From Faecalicoccus pleomorphus DSM 20574 (lineage in GTDB: Bacteria; Bacillota_I; Bacilli_A; Erysipelotrichales; Erysipelotrichaceae), in NCBI RefSeq assembly GCF_000420345.1, contig NZ_ATUT01000006.1, positions 1 to 64,000 on the forward strand: a DNA stretch of 64,000 nucleotides, given 5' to 3'. A program made the position numbers and the translations under genes. The stretch's first letter is position 1. Each line of letters begins with the position of its first letter. The notes beneath the pieces were generated by a model, which was not told where the DNA came from, searched no databases, and worked only from the letters and a program-made list of their open reading frames with translations. Shown piece after piece: positions 1 to 7,563 of this stretch.

Positions 1-172
1 TAGGTAAAGAGTTTATAAATATTATTTCTTCCTTTGACATCGTACGATGTTTGGCATCATACCATTCAGAAACTGTAGATTCGACTAAAAGCTGATCCGT
101 TGTTTTGACTTCGGATTTAGACCACGAAAAAGAACGTAAAGGTGTGTATTTTTTACGTTTCTTAGATTTCAT
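1..172 (-). CDS. Partial hypothetical protein, cut by the left window edge
   Basis: An ATG at 172-170 opens a minus-strand frame that stays open to base 1 (57 codons). The visible N-terminus begins MKSKKRKKYTPLRSFSWSKS and is very basic, then becomes mixed and polar. I do not recognise the family. An in-frame TGA four codons upstream (185-187) fixes the ATG as the earliest possible start in this frame. There is no Shine-Dalgarno sequence before the ATG. A short open frame with a good ribosome site ends 12 bases upstream, so translation may depend on it. The frame could also be the tail half of a gene broken at that TGA. Confidence 0.45.
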   Translation of the reverse strand, partial: MKSKKRKKYTPLRSFSWSKSEVKTTDQLLVESTVSEWYDAKHRTMSKEEIIFINSLP

Positions 173-176
173 TGTT

Positions 177-220
177 TTGGCGGTTCAGAGTTTCACGAGA
201 TGAACAACCAGAACCGCCAA
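177..220. repeat. 10-bp inverted repeat with 24-base loop
   Basis: TTGGCGGTTC (177-186) and GAACCGCCAA (211-220) are perfect reverse complements. The hairpin lies between the possible leader peptide and the ATG at 172. No T run follows on either strand, so it is not an ordinary intrinsic terminator. Confidence 0.7.
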
Positions 221-241
221 GTTCTCTTGATGGTTATTCAC
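185..241 (-). CDS. Possible 18-residue leader peptide
   Basis: A GTG at 241-239 opens a short frame (VNNHQENLAVLVVHLVKL) that stops at 185. AGGAG lies nine bases upstream, at 255-251. An extended -10 box lies about 45 bases upstream. The frame covers the 5' arm of a 10-bp inverted repeat whose other arm sits just before the next ATG. This arrangement resembles translational attenuators, but nothing confirms that the peptide is made. The alternative is a broken longer gene, since this frame and the downstream one share the same phase. Confidence 0.3.
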   Translation of the reverse strand: MNNHQENLAVLVVHLVKL

Positions 242-284
242 CTCATGAAGCTCCTCAAGAGCTTGCCTTTCTACAAGCGTCTAA

Positions 285-293
285 ATTATACCA
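285..293 (-). promoter_or_regulatory. Extended -10 promoter element
   Basis: The minus strand carries TGGTATAAT here, an extended -10 (TGn plus TATAAT). No strong -35 is visible, which is usual for extended -10 promoters. It would drive the leader peptide and the truncated gene. Confidence 0.4.
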
Positions 294-435
294 CCAAGAT
301 TTCATTTTTAATATTTATTCATCCTTTATGTGCAAAGGACGAGCCTTTTCTAAAAACTATGGTAAAAAAGATGGATTTTCTATTTTCATTCTCTGAATTT
401 ACACCCCTTCCCCTTTATATTTTAAATTCCTACTG

Positions 436-441
436 TATAAT
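436..441 (+). promoter_or_regulatory. -10 box of the GDPD gene
   Basis: TATAAT at 436-441 with a weak TTTATA at 414-419 (16-base spacer). The gene's ribosome site GAGGT (456-460) and ATG (465) follow. Confidence 0.45.
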
Positions 442-464
442 GTAAATCGTGTTTTGAGGTAATT

Positions 465-2261
465 ATGAAAGAGATTTTGAAATTTGAGCTGTTTTATAAA
501 CTATTGATGAATGCCATCCTTCTTCCCTGTCTATCGCTTTTAACAGGATGGTTTTTACGGTATGTAATAGGAGATACAGTTTTATATAACTTTGATATGG
601 TATATTCCTTATTCTCCATTCCGGGAATTCTATTGGTACTTGCTTATGTGCTTATTGTGATCCTCTGTGTTTACTTTGAATATATCGTGGTTTATAAACT
701 CGTCTATTGTTTTAAAACCCGACAAACTATTGACTGGAAAAATTTGAGTCTTTCTTCCCTGCAAGATCTTTCTGTTTTAAAGACCAAGTATTTTCCTTTA
801 TTGTTTCTATATTATGTTTTGTTGAACCCTTTATGGCATCTTGGTTTTGTATCTTCTTTTTTACCCCGTATTTCTATACCGGCTTTTATTATCAATGAAG
901 CTTTAAAAATGAATTATGGATCGTATTTGATCTTTATTGTTTACATACTTTTATTCATGGTTTACGCATTTTTATGGTACGTACCTTTTTACATGATTTA
1001 TACAAAAGCACCCTTTTTCCAAGCTTGTAAACAATCTATTCATAAAATGCTGCAGATAAAGAAATTATGGCTGTTTTTAATTGGTATATTTCTGATGTAT
1101 TATGTTTTGGAAACTTTTATCTTTCCCGAATTCCTATTAACAACATCTGATTTTAACTTTTACTTTTTACGTTATTTTCTGTTCTCTTCTTATTTTCGTT
1201 TTCGCACCTTACTGTTTGTCGGCTATTCTATACTATGGACGATCCTAGAAGTATTTGCGATTTACACGCAGTTAAAACAGGAAGAAGTCGATCCAGTCTG
1301 TCTGTTTAGCCAGACAGAAAAACCTCTTAAAATGAAGTGGCACAAAAAGGTTGCCCACCATAAAATCATATACAGTACAATCTTTTTGTGTGCAACGATT
1401 GTGTTTGTCGTGATGTACTTCCATCAATGGCCATTGGTACATCCCCCTTATTCCATTGGTCATCGCGGCGATATCACACAAGTGGAAAACAGTTTGGAAG
1501 GCATCTTGGCAGCTGATCAAAACAACACTGATTTTGCGGAAATCGATATACAGATGACAAAAGATCACATATTGGTCGTATGCCATGATACAAATTTAAA
1601 GCGATTGACTAAAAAAGACTTAGAAATCAAAGATTGTACATTCGAACAGTTACAGAAGCTTACGCTAACGGATAAACAAGGTCATACTGCAAAGATTGCG
1701 ACTTTGGAGCAGGCAATTCAAACTGCGAAATCTTCGCCTAATCAGATTGGTCTTTTGATTGAATTTAAGCCACTAGATGGTGATCAACAAGAAACCATTC
1801 AACAAACTATTGAACTGATAGAAAAATACGATTTTTCAAATCGAGCCATGTTCATGTCCATGGATAAAGAAAGCGTTGAACTTTTGGCAAAAGAAAGGCC
1901 AGACTGGTGGATCGGCTATTGTGCGTTTGGAAATTTAGGGCATATCCATATACGATTAAACGATTCTTTCATTCCCGATTTTATTGCCGTAGAAGAAAGC
2001 ATGATCAACACACAGCTTCTGGAAGATGCCAGAAACAACAATCTTCCCATCTATGTATGGACTGTCGATGATGTCAACAAAATAATGGATTATTTACATA
2101 TGGGAATTAGCGGTATTATTGGAGATGCCAGTGATCAAGTTTCGCATGCCGTACATCAATACAAACAAATGTCACCGATGGACGATACACACTATTTAAC
2201 TACATGTTCCGGCTTTCCAAAATTGACAGAAGATGAAAGCGGTTATCTACAATGTAATTAA
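465..2261 (+). CDS. Membrane-anchored glycerophosphodiester phosphodiesterase
   Basis: The 598-residue protein has a long N-terminal membrane part (about residues 10-320, several hydrophobic helices) of the GDPD membrane-domain type. A C-terminal GDPD catalytic domain starts near residue 328. Visible catalytic motifs are IGHRGD, the acidic EIDIQMTKD and VCHDTNLKRLT, and EFKP further on. Such enzymes cleave glycerophosphodiesters, including products of lipid or teichoic acid turnover, to glycerol 3-phosphate and an alcohol. The active site is probably extracellular, judged only from the architecture. The start has GAGGT four bases upstream and a TATAAT box. The gene stands alone. Substrate is not deducible from sequence. 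Confidence 0.88.
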   Translation: MKEILKFELFYKLLMNAILLPCLSLLTGWFLRYVIGDTVLYNFDMVYSLFSIPGILLVLAYVLIVILCVYFEYIVVYKLVYCFKTRQTIDWKNLSLSSLQDLSVLKTKYFPLLFLYYVLLNPLWHLGFVSSFLPRISIPAFIINEALKMNYGSYLIFIVYILLFMVYAFLWYVPFYMIYTKAPFFQACKQSIHKMLQIKKLWLFLIGIFLMYYVLETFIFPEFLLTTSDFNFYFLRYFLFSSYFRFRTLLFVGYSILWTILEVFAIYTQLKQEEVDPVCLFSQTEKPLKMKWHKKVAHHKIIYSTIFLCATIVFVVMYFHQWPLVHPPYSIGHRGDITQVENSLEGILAADQNNTDFAEIDIQMTKDHILVVCHDTNLKRLTKKDLEIKDCTFEQLQKLTLTDKQGHTAKIATLEQAIQTAKSSPNQIGLLIEFKPLDGDQQETIQQTIELIEKYDFSNRAMFMSMDKESVELLAKERPDWWIGYCAFGNLGHIHIRLNDSFIPDFIAVEESMINTQLLEDARNNNLPIYVWTVDDVNKIMDYLHMGISGIIGDASDQVSHAVHQYKQMSPMDDTHYLTTCSGFPKLTEDESGYLQCN

Positions 2262-2370
2262 CGACATAGACTAAGAAACGACTGTTCTCCAAGATTAGAA
2301 TGTTCAAAGGGATACAACTAAATTTGATCATTTTTATAGATAGTGACCGTTGACGATACTGTATAGAAAT

Positions 2371-2398
2371 AAAAAAGACATGCTTTTACACATGTCTT
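2371..2398 (-). terminator. Terminator of the ArsP_2-like gene
   Basis: On the minus strand AAGACATG-8 nt-CATGTCTT is followed by a T run. It lies about 25 bases past the stop of the 2424-3320 gene. The plus-strand side lacks a T run. Confidence 0.8.
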
Positions 2399-2423
2399 CA
2401 TCGATCCAGAGTCTCATTGACAG

Positions 2424-3320
2424 CTACATCAAATTTTCCAGAATAAAGGTTCCCATTCCAAATAACACGGCAACGATCCATAAGATCGCAATGATGCGAA
2501 GAACCATTTTCTTGTTTTCGTTATAGCGAATTAAGACCACCAGTCCTAAACCGGCGTTGGTAATCAGACCGGCTAATAGAGAACCAAACTGTAATTGTCC
2601 ACTCATATATAACTGAGATAATACAACCGTGGCTGCACAGTTGGGAATAAAACCAAATACAGCTGCAAAGAGGGGTTGAAGGAACGACTTGGATAAAAGA
2701 ATCGTACTTAAGTTCTCTTCTCCGATCCATTCAATCAATAAAGTTAATACAAAACTTGTCGCAAAGATAAAAACAAAAATTTTTAATGAACGTAATAGAG
2801 CACTAATATAGATCGGATATTCCGGATAACAGCAGGGACAAGCTGAACCTGCTTGTTCATCCTCTGAGGCTTGCTCTTCCGTTTCTTCTTCCATATCATC
2901 AAAATAAATGACATTTTGATGTCGATAGAGTACATGATCAATAAAATAACCGGCAACGACGGCAATCACAAATTTCAACACCAACAACAACCCCAACGTA
3001 GAATATAGAGAAGGATTGCTTAAAAGAATCGGAATGGCTTCATCGCTTGTAGCTATCATAACAGCTAATAAAGACCCTAATGTGATATTTCTTTGTACAA
3101 ATAACATGGCTGCCAGAATACTGAATCCACATTGAGGCAATAAACCTACAGCGGCACCTACCAGTGGACCATATTTTTGTAAACCAAAGAATATTTTTTC
3201 GTCACTCTGATTGTTTCGTCTTTCAAATACTTCTAAGATCATATAGGTAATCAAAAGAAAAGGAAACATCATCCATGTATCTTCCAATGTATGTTCAAGG
3301 GTATGTACAAAAAAATCCAT
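2424..3320 (-). CDS. Putative metal(loid) exporter, ArsP_2 / DUF2899 type
   Basis: This 298-residue polytopic membrane protein has two similar hydrophobic halves. Each half carries a polar motif: PQCGFS in the first and PNCAATVVLS in the second. The two are joined by an acidic, cysteine-containing loop (EEETEEQASEDEQAG, then CPCC near residue 160). That layout fits the putative 10-helix heavy-metal exporter family (ArsP_2), whose substrates are inferred as arsenic or other metals. The CPCC motif in the loop could bind a metal. No metal-responsive regulator lies beside it. The ATG is preceded by GAGGTG. A TATAAT (3343-3348, minus strand) lies just upstream. Confidence 0.7.
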   Translation of the reverse strand: MDFFVHTLEHTLEDTWMMFPFLLITYMILEVFERRNNQSDEKIFFGLQKYGPLVGAAVGLLPQCGFSILAAMLFVQRNITLGSLLAVMIATSDEAIPILLSNPSLYSTLGLLLVLKFVIAVVAGYFIDHVLYRHQNVIYFDDMEEETEEQASEDEQAGSACPCCYPEYPIYISALLRSLKIFVFIFATSFVLTLLIEWIGEENLSTILLSKSFLQPLFAAVFGFIPNCAATVVLSQLYMSGQLQFGSLLAGLITNAGLGLVVLIRYNENKKMVLRIIAILWIVAVLFGMGTFILENLM

Positions 3321-3377
3321 AGTTTCACCTCACAGAGATTAAATTATACAAATACCTTTTAAAAAAATCCAGTGAAA

Positions 3378-3405
3378 TGAAAATAGAACTGTTAATCAAC
3401 AGTTC
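3378..3405 (-). terminator. Terminator overlapping the end of the AI-2E family gene
   Basis: GAACTGTT-GATT-AACAGTTC on the minus strand, followed by TATTTTC. The stop codon at 3392-3394 lies within the stem. Confidence 0.65.
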
Positions 3406-4573
3406 CCTTTTTATCCGTAATATGAATGTGTTTTTGCGCAAGACGACTTTTTGAGAAATCACGTATGCCTGCATACAACAAAGCAAAAACGGGAACCCCT
3501 AAAAACATGCCGACGACACCGCCAATACCGCCACCGATCGTCACGGAAAACAAAATCCAGAATCCGGAAATGCCCAGCTGATCGCCTAATACAATCGGTT
3601 TGATCACGTTGCCATCGATCTGCTGCAGGATCAAAATAAAAATCGCAAAGATCAAAGCATAGATCGGATCAATCAACAGTAACAGTACAATTACCGGGAT
3701 AGCACCGATAAACGGCCCGAAAACCGGGATCACATTGGTCACACCGACCACAAAGCCAATCATGGGCGCATAGGGAATCTGTAAAAGTGAAACCCCGATA
3801 TAACAGCTTACACCGATAATCGAAGAATCAATAATGCTTCCGACAATGTATTTCTCAAAGACGAGCTTGGCATCCTCGGTCCATGCGGTAACAAAGTTAG
3901 CCATCGATTTATCAAACAACGCATAGTTTAATTTTTTTAGTCCGCGAACCAGACTTTCTTTATCCAGTAAGATATAGAAAGCACTCACTAAAGCCAGGAT
4001 AAAATTGATAATCAAACGAATCACATTGTATGAATAATTGGCAATTTCCGGAAGATATCGAGTCAGTGTCGAAGTCACAGTATTGAAGAGATCCGTTTCG
4101 TTTAACGCTCTTTCAATATCCTGTCCCGAAATATTCAATTGTTTCCCTAAACTTGTCGCATAATCCATTAAATTACCCCAATACGATTTAAAGTTATCCG
4201 CAAACTGCATGGAAGAATCAATCAAACTTGGAATAATAGTTCCAAAAAATAAGACAATCAAACATAGAAACAAGATAAAAGATAATATGATTGACAATAA
4301 TCGTTTATTATTTTGTTTCAAATTTGTATTTCCAAACAGCTTTCTTTCAAACCATTTTGAAGGTTTATGCAGTAAAAAGGCTAGAAAAATTCCTAATAAA
4401 AATGGGGATCCGATCGATAAGATGAATTGAATAAAGTCAACGACTCGATCAAAAAACAGAAAAAACATGGCAATCAATACCGCAATGGATAAAGAGCCTC
4501 CATATACAAACATTCTTTTTTTCATTTCTTCTGTTATACGAAAATTCAATTTGATCACCCGCTTATATTTCAA
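3392..4573 (-). CDS. AI-2E family (PF01594) membrane permease
   Basis: The 393-residue protein has clustered hydrophobic segments at both ends, a soluble helical stretch in the middle (about residues 110-190), and the conserved late motif GVTNVIPVFGPFIGAIP followed by QQIDGNVIKP. This is the hallmark of the AI-2E/YdgG permease family. Members have been linked to autoinducer export, Na+/H+ exchange and sporulation membranes, so the substrate here is unknown. The gene is divergent from the TrmH-like gene with only 47 bases between. It ends 71 bases before the ArsP_2-like gene begins, with a terminator between them, so the two are probably separate units. Confidence 0.85.
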   Translation of the reverse strand: MKYKRVIKLNFRITEEMKKRMFVYGGSLSIAVLIAMFFLFFDRVVDFIQFILSIGSPFLLGIFLAFLLHKPSKWFERKLFGNTNLKQNNKRLLSIILSFILFLCLIVLFFGTIIPSLIDSSMQFADNFKSYWGNLMDYATSLGKQLNISGQDIERALNETDLFNTVTSTLTRYLPEIANYSYNVIRLIINFILALVSAFYILLDKESLVRGLKKLNYALFDKSMANFVTAWTEDAKLVFEKYIVGSIIDSSIIGVSCYIGVSLLQIPYAPMIGFVVGVTNVIPVFGPFIGAIPVIVLLLLIDPIYALIFAIFILILQQIDGNVIKPIVLGDQLGISGFWILFSVTIGGGIGGVVGMFLGVPVFALLYAGIRDFSKSRLAQKHIHITDKKGTVD

Positions 4574-4608
4574 AATTTTATCATATAGATTTAATTTCGG
4601 AAAGGCCT

Positions 4609-4614
4609 TATAAT
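4609..4614 (+). promoter_or_regulatory. TATAAT six bases before the TrmH-like start codon
   Basis: A perfect -10 box ends six bases before the ATG at 4621, which would put transcription start at or next to the start codon. The only purine-rich stretch (GGAAAGG, 4599-4605) is about 15 bases from the ATG and lies upstream of the predicted transcript. No good -35 is visible. Confidence 0.4.
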
Positions 4615-4620
4615 AAGACC

Positions 4621-5340
4621 ATGGAACTTTTATTTGAAGGAAAAATCTCGGTGAAGGCTATACTGGAAAATCAAAAGCGCGATATTTTTCAAGTCATTAT
4701 GGAACAAGGAAAACGCAATAAAGATTTTGGTTATGTCTATTATCTGGCCAAACAAAGAAACATTCCTGTTTCCTATCAAACAAAAGAAGAGATACAAACC
4801 ATGGCCAGCTCTTCTACCCATGGTGGTCTGCTTGTAAAAGCCGGTGTACAGCATCATCCAGGTTTGCCGGATCATTCACTATCTGGTTTTTTATGTCATA
4901 TCGATGGGATTGAAGATCCTTATAATCTGGGAAGTATTTGTCGATCTTTATATGCAGCTGGATGCAATGGTTTGATTTTGATGGAAAGAGACTGGTCTAA
5001 GGTCGAACCGTTAATCTTAAAGGCCAGTGCCGGTGCTTTTGAGCATCTAAGCATCTACTGGATCCAAAAGGAAGAAGATTTGATCTATTATTTAAAACAA
5101 CACGCAATACCTCTTGTAATGGCGCATCGAAAGGATGCCATATCTTTATATGACTATACCTTTCCTGAGAATTTTTGTTTAGCTTTAGGTGGCGCGTTAC
5201 GTGGTATCAGTGCTCAGCTGGCCGAACATTCCACGCAAAACATTTTTTTAGAATATGGAAGAGACTGTCGTTATGCGTTGGATACGGCAAGTACAGTCAG
5301 TGCATTTGGATTTGAAATCGTTAGACAAAGGAGGAAATAA
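4621..5340 (+). CDS. TrmH/SpoU-family RNA methyltransferase
   Basis: The 239-residue SPOUT methyltransferase-like protein shows motif 1 (GIEDPYNLGSICRSLYAAG, about residues 98-116) and motif 2 (KASAGAFEHL). Motif 3, in the knot, is divergent: LALGGALRGIS and GRDCRYALDTAS replace the usual GNEG-G and SLN patterns. The family 2'-O-methylates ribose in tRNA or rRNA using S-adenosylmethionine. The target is unknown and activity is less certain because of motif 3. It is followed after three bases by the DUF4438 gene, with a good ribosome site (AGGAGG) for that gene at its own end, so the two form an operon. Confidence 0.75.
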   Translation: MELLFEGKISVKAILENQKRDIFQVIMEQGKRNKDFGYVYYLAKQRNIPVSYQTKEEIQTMASSSTHGGLLVKAGVQHHPGLPDHSLSGFLCHIDGIEDPYNLGSICRSLYAAGCNGLILMERDWSKVEPLILKASAGAFEHLSIYWIQKEEDLIYYLKQHAIPLVMAHRKDAISLYDYTFPENFCLALGGALRGISAQLAEHSTQNIFLEYGRDCRYALDTASTVSAFGFEIVRQRRK

Positions 5341-5343
5341 GTT

Positions 5344-6210
5344 ATGCGAATCAATCGTGACAAATTAGTAAAAATTGCCGTCAACGGACAGGTCGATCAT
5401 CCTCGTATGAAAGGCTTTCGTGTTGGCTATGACGGAAAAGGCAGAATGCCAATTGGTACCGGTGGTATTACTTACTCTCATGCCATTGGTGATCCCTGCA
5501 TGGGATTAGCCGGTGATCATGTAGAGCCCGGCATCTCACTAGCCAATCCATCCAATGGAGAAAATCATGCCTTGGAAACATTTGCCTGTGTAGGTAATGA
5601 AGCACGTATCATCAACGGGCCACAAAAAGGTAAGAAAGGCTATGTATCGGGAACTCACGGCGGTATCGATCATACGATGATCTGTTTTGATAAAAAGATC
5701 CTGGAGGAAATGGATGGCAATGAAACCATATTGGTCAAAGCCTATGGACAAGGCTTAAAGCTTTTAGATCATGAAGACATTTATGTGATGAACATCGATC
5801 CGGATTTATTAGAAGCTATGCCTATCGAAGAAACCGATAAAGGGATCACCTTCCCTGTTGTTACAGTTGTTCCGGCCTTTTTGATGGGTTCCGGTCTTGG
5901 AAGCAATACCATGATGGAAGGCGATTACGATATCATGACCCAAGATAAAGAAGCCAATGAAGCCTATGGCCTTAACGACCTTCGCTTTGGTGATTTTGTC
6001 GCCATCTTAGATCATGATAGTGAATACGGTCCGCACTATTTAAAAGGAAGTATCAGTGTCGGTGTGATCGTACACAGTGATTCTTATACAAGCGGACATG
6101 GTCCGGGGGTTTGTGTGATTGCCACCAGCAAGACAGGAAGCATCCAACCGGTTGTTACAAAAGACGCCAACTTAAAAACATATATGAAAAATTTAAAGCG
6201 CAAAGGATAA
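5344..6210 (+). CDS. DUF4438 family protein
   Basis: The 288-residue soluble protein is recognised as DUF4438 from its general pattern: a glycine-rich N-terminal half with GTGGITYSHAIGDP and SGTHGGIDH, then VPAFLMGSGLGSNTMM and a C-terminal HSDSYTSGHGPGV. There is no signal peptide or membrane helix. Function is unknown for the family. The many conserved His, Asp and Gly residues suggest an enzyme or metal/ligand-binding fold, which is inference. It is the second gene of an operon with the TrmH-like methylase. Confidence 0.75.
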   Translation: MRINRDKLVKIAVNGQVDHPRMKGFRVGYDGKGRMPIGTGGITYSHAIGDPCMGLAGDHVEPGISLANPSNGENHALETFACVGNEARIINGPQKGKKGYVSGTHGGIDHTMICFDKKILEEMDGNETILVKAYGQGLKLLDHEDIYVMNIDPDLLEAMPIEETDKGITFPVVTVVPAFLMGSGLGSNTMMEGDYDIMTQDKEANEAYGLNDLRFGDFVAILDHDSEYGPHYLKGSISVGVIVHSDSYTSGHGPGVCVIATSKTGSIQPVVTKDANLKTYMKNLKRKG

Positions 6211-6232
6211 CTTTTGTGCTTTTTCTTTGGGC
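6194..6232 (+). terminator. Terminator after the DUF4438 gene
   Basis: An imperfect stem (AAAGCGCAAAG paired with CTTTTGTGCTTT, loop GATAA) begins inside the last codons and is followed by TTTTTCTTT. Confidence 0.65.
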
Positions 6233-6297
6233 ATTTCAATAGGATTTAAACATTAGGCATGATACGATGAAAACAGTTAAAAAAGGAGATCATACAT

Positions 6298-6777
6298 ATG
6301 ACAACATTTAAAGGAAATGAAGTAACATTAGTTGGCGCACCTCTTGTTGAAGGAAGTGAAATGCCTGCATTTACATTTGTAGATAAGGATTTAAATACAG
6401 TTGACAGCACAACTTTAAAAGGAAAACGTGTATTCTTAAGCGTTCCAAGCATTGATACCAGCGTTTGTTCGATGGAAGTCGCAAAGTTTATGAATTCACT
6501 TAAGGATAGAGACGATGTCACAGTGGTATCCCTTTCCATGGACTTACCATTTGCACTGGATCGTTGGTGCCAGGCTAAAAACAATGACAAAGTCATCATG
6601 GGAAGTGACTACAAAGGACAAAACTTTGCCAAGGTCAGTGGAACCTTGATTGAAGAATTGGGCTTGTTGACAAGAGCTGTCTTTGTCGTTGATGAAAACA
6701 ATAAGCTGGTTCACGTTGAATATTGTGCCGAAGTAGCGAATGAACCAGACTACAATAAAGTATTAGAAGTGCTTTAA
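6298..6777 (+). CDS. tpx: Thiol peroxidase (Tpx, atypical 2-Cys peroxiredoxin)
   Basis: The 159-residue protein reduces hydroperoxides with thioredoxin as reductant. The peroxidatic Cys57 lies in PSIDTSVCSMEV, with the family's conserved Thr/Ser context. Cys91 in DLPFALDRWCQ is the resolving Cys position typical of Tpx. Length matches the family (about 165). AGGAG lies ten bases before the ATG. It is transcribed alone and ends at a strong terminator. With KatG and glutathione peroxidase elsewhere in the window it is one of three peroxide-removing enzymes. Confidence 0.95.
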   Translation: MTTFKGNEVTLVGAPLVEGSEMPAFTFVDKDLNTVDSTTLKGKRVFLSVPSIDTSVCSMEVAKFMNSLKDRDDVTVVSLSMDLPFALDRWCQAKNNDKVIMGSDYKGQNFAKVSGTLIEELGLLTRAVFVVDENNKLVHVEYCAEVANEPDYNKVLEVL

Positions 6778-6780
6778 TGT

Positions 6781-6807
6781 AAAAGGAAGGGCAATCCTTC
6801 CTTTTTA
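6781..6807 (+). terminator. Terminator of tpx
   Basis: AAAAGGAAGG-gcaat-CCTTCCTTTTT directly after the stop codon. Confidence 0.9.
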
Positions 6808-6810
6808 TTT

Positions 6811-6844
6811 GCACAAAAAAAGAAGAGCTTTTTTTTGCTCTTCT
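6811..6844 (-). terminator. Terminator of the BI-1 family gene
   Basis: AGAAGAGC-8 nt-AGCTCTTCT type stem immediately after the stop codon, then T7 followed by GTGC on the minus strand. The same T7-GTGC tail occurs at two other terminators in the window. Confidence 0.85.
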
Positions 6845-7552
6845 CTAGTCTTTTGAACTTCCCATTCCCAACAATTGAAGAATGTATAAGAAAATGTTGA
6901 TAAAGTCCAAATAAAGCTCTAATGCGAAATAAATGGATAACTTTTCTCTGGAAACGATTGATCCATCATTGAACGTCATGATCTTATTCATACGCTGTAT
7001 ATCCCATACCGTAATCCCGGTAAAAAGAAGCAGACCTACAAGGCACATAAAACGAGTATCCATTCCAATATGAAATATGGATAAAAGTACTTGTGAAATG
7101 ATCATGGCAATCAAACCGGTAAAACAAATTGATCCAATGCGCGACATATCTTTCTTTGTTGTTAGGCCAATAAACACTAAACAGAGAAAATAGAGGGCCG
7201 CTACCAAAAACGCAACAAAGATAACACCTTCTGAATACGCATAGAAAATGGATGTCATGCTGAAACCGAGGGTTAAAGAATACAACAGAAATAAGATTTT
7301 CATAGTGGCAGCAGACGTATTTCTTGCCAATTGTGAAGAAAATACAACAACTAGAACGATCTGCGCAATCAACAATCCAAAAGCTAAGAATGGACTACGT
7401 TCGATGATGGCTAAAAATGTACCACTTCGATACAAACCAAACGATACTGCAGCGGTCACCATCAAACCAATAGCCATCCAAAGATAGCTGTTTAATACGG
7501 ATTTTTTTACTTCATTTTGTGAATAAAACGAAGCTTCATAATCTTGATACAT
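6845..7552 (-). CDS. Bax inhibitor-1 (BI-1/YccA) family membrane protein
   Basis: The 235-residue protein has a short charged N-terminus and seven hydrophobic helices. The late sequence TGITVWDIQRMNKIM and the final helix ELYLDFINIFLYILQLLG are typical of the BI-1 family. Bacterial members (YetJ, YccA) are thought to act as pH-sensitive calcium leak channels or to interact with membrane proteases. Which applies here cannot be told. It lies 11 bases downstream of the PEPCK-like kinase gene and is probably co-transcribed with it. AGGAGATGATC precedes the ATG. Confidence 0.9.
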   Translation of the reverse strand: MYQDYEASFYSQNEVKKSVLNSYLWMAIGLMVTAAVSFGLYRSGTFLAIIERSPFLAFGLLIAQIVLVVVFSSQLARNTSAATMKILFLLYSLTLGFSMTSIFYAYSEGVIFVAFLVAALYFLCLVFIGLTTKKDMSRIGSICFTGLIAMIISQVLLSIFHIGMDTRFMCLVGLLLFTGITVWDIQRMNKIMTFNDGSIVSREKLSIYFALELYLDFINIFLYILQLLGMGSSKD

Positions 7553-7563
7553 ATGATCATCTC

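Noticed and set aside
172-396. Plus-strand frame of 74 codons.
   Set aside because: It overlaps the minus-strand promoter, leader and hairpin, has no ribosome site and no recognisable features.
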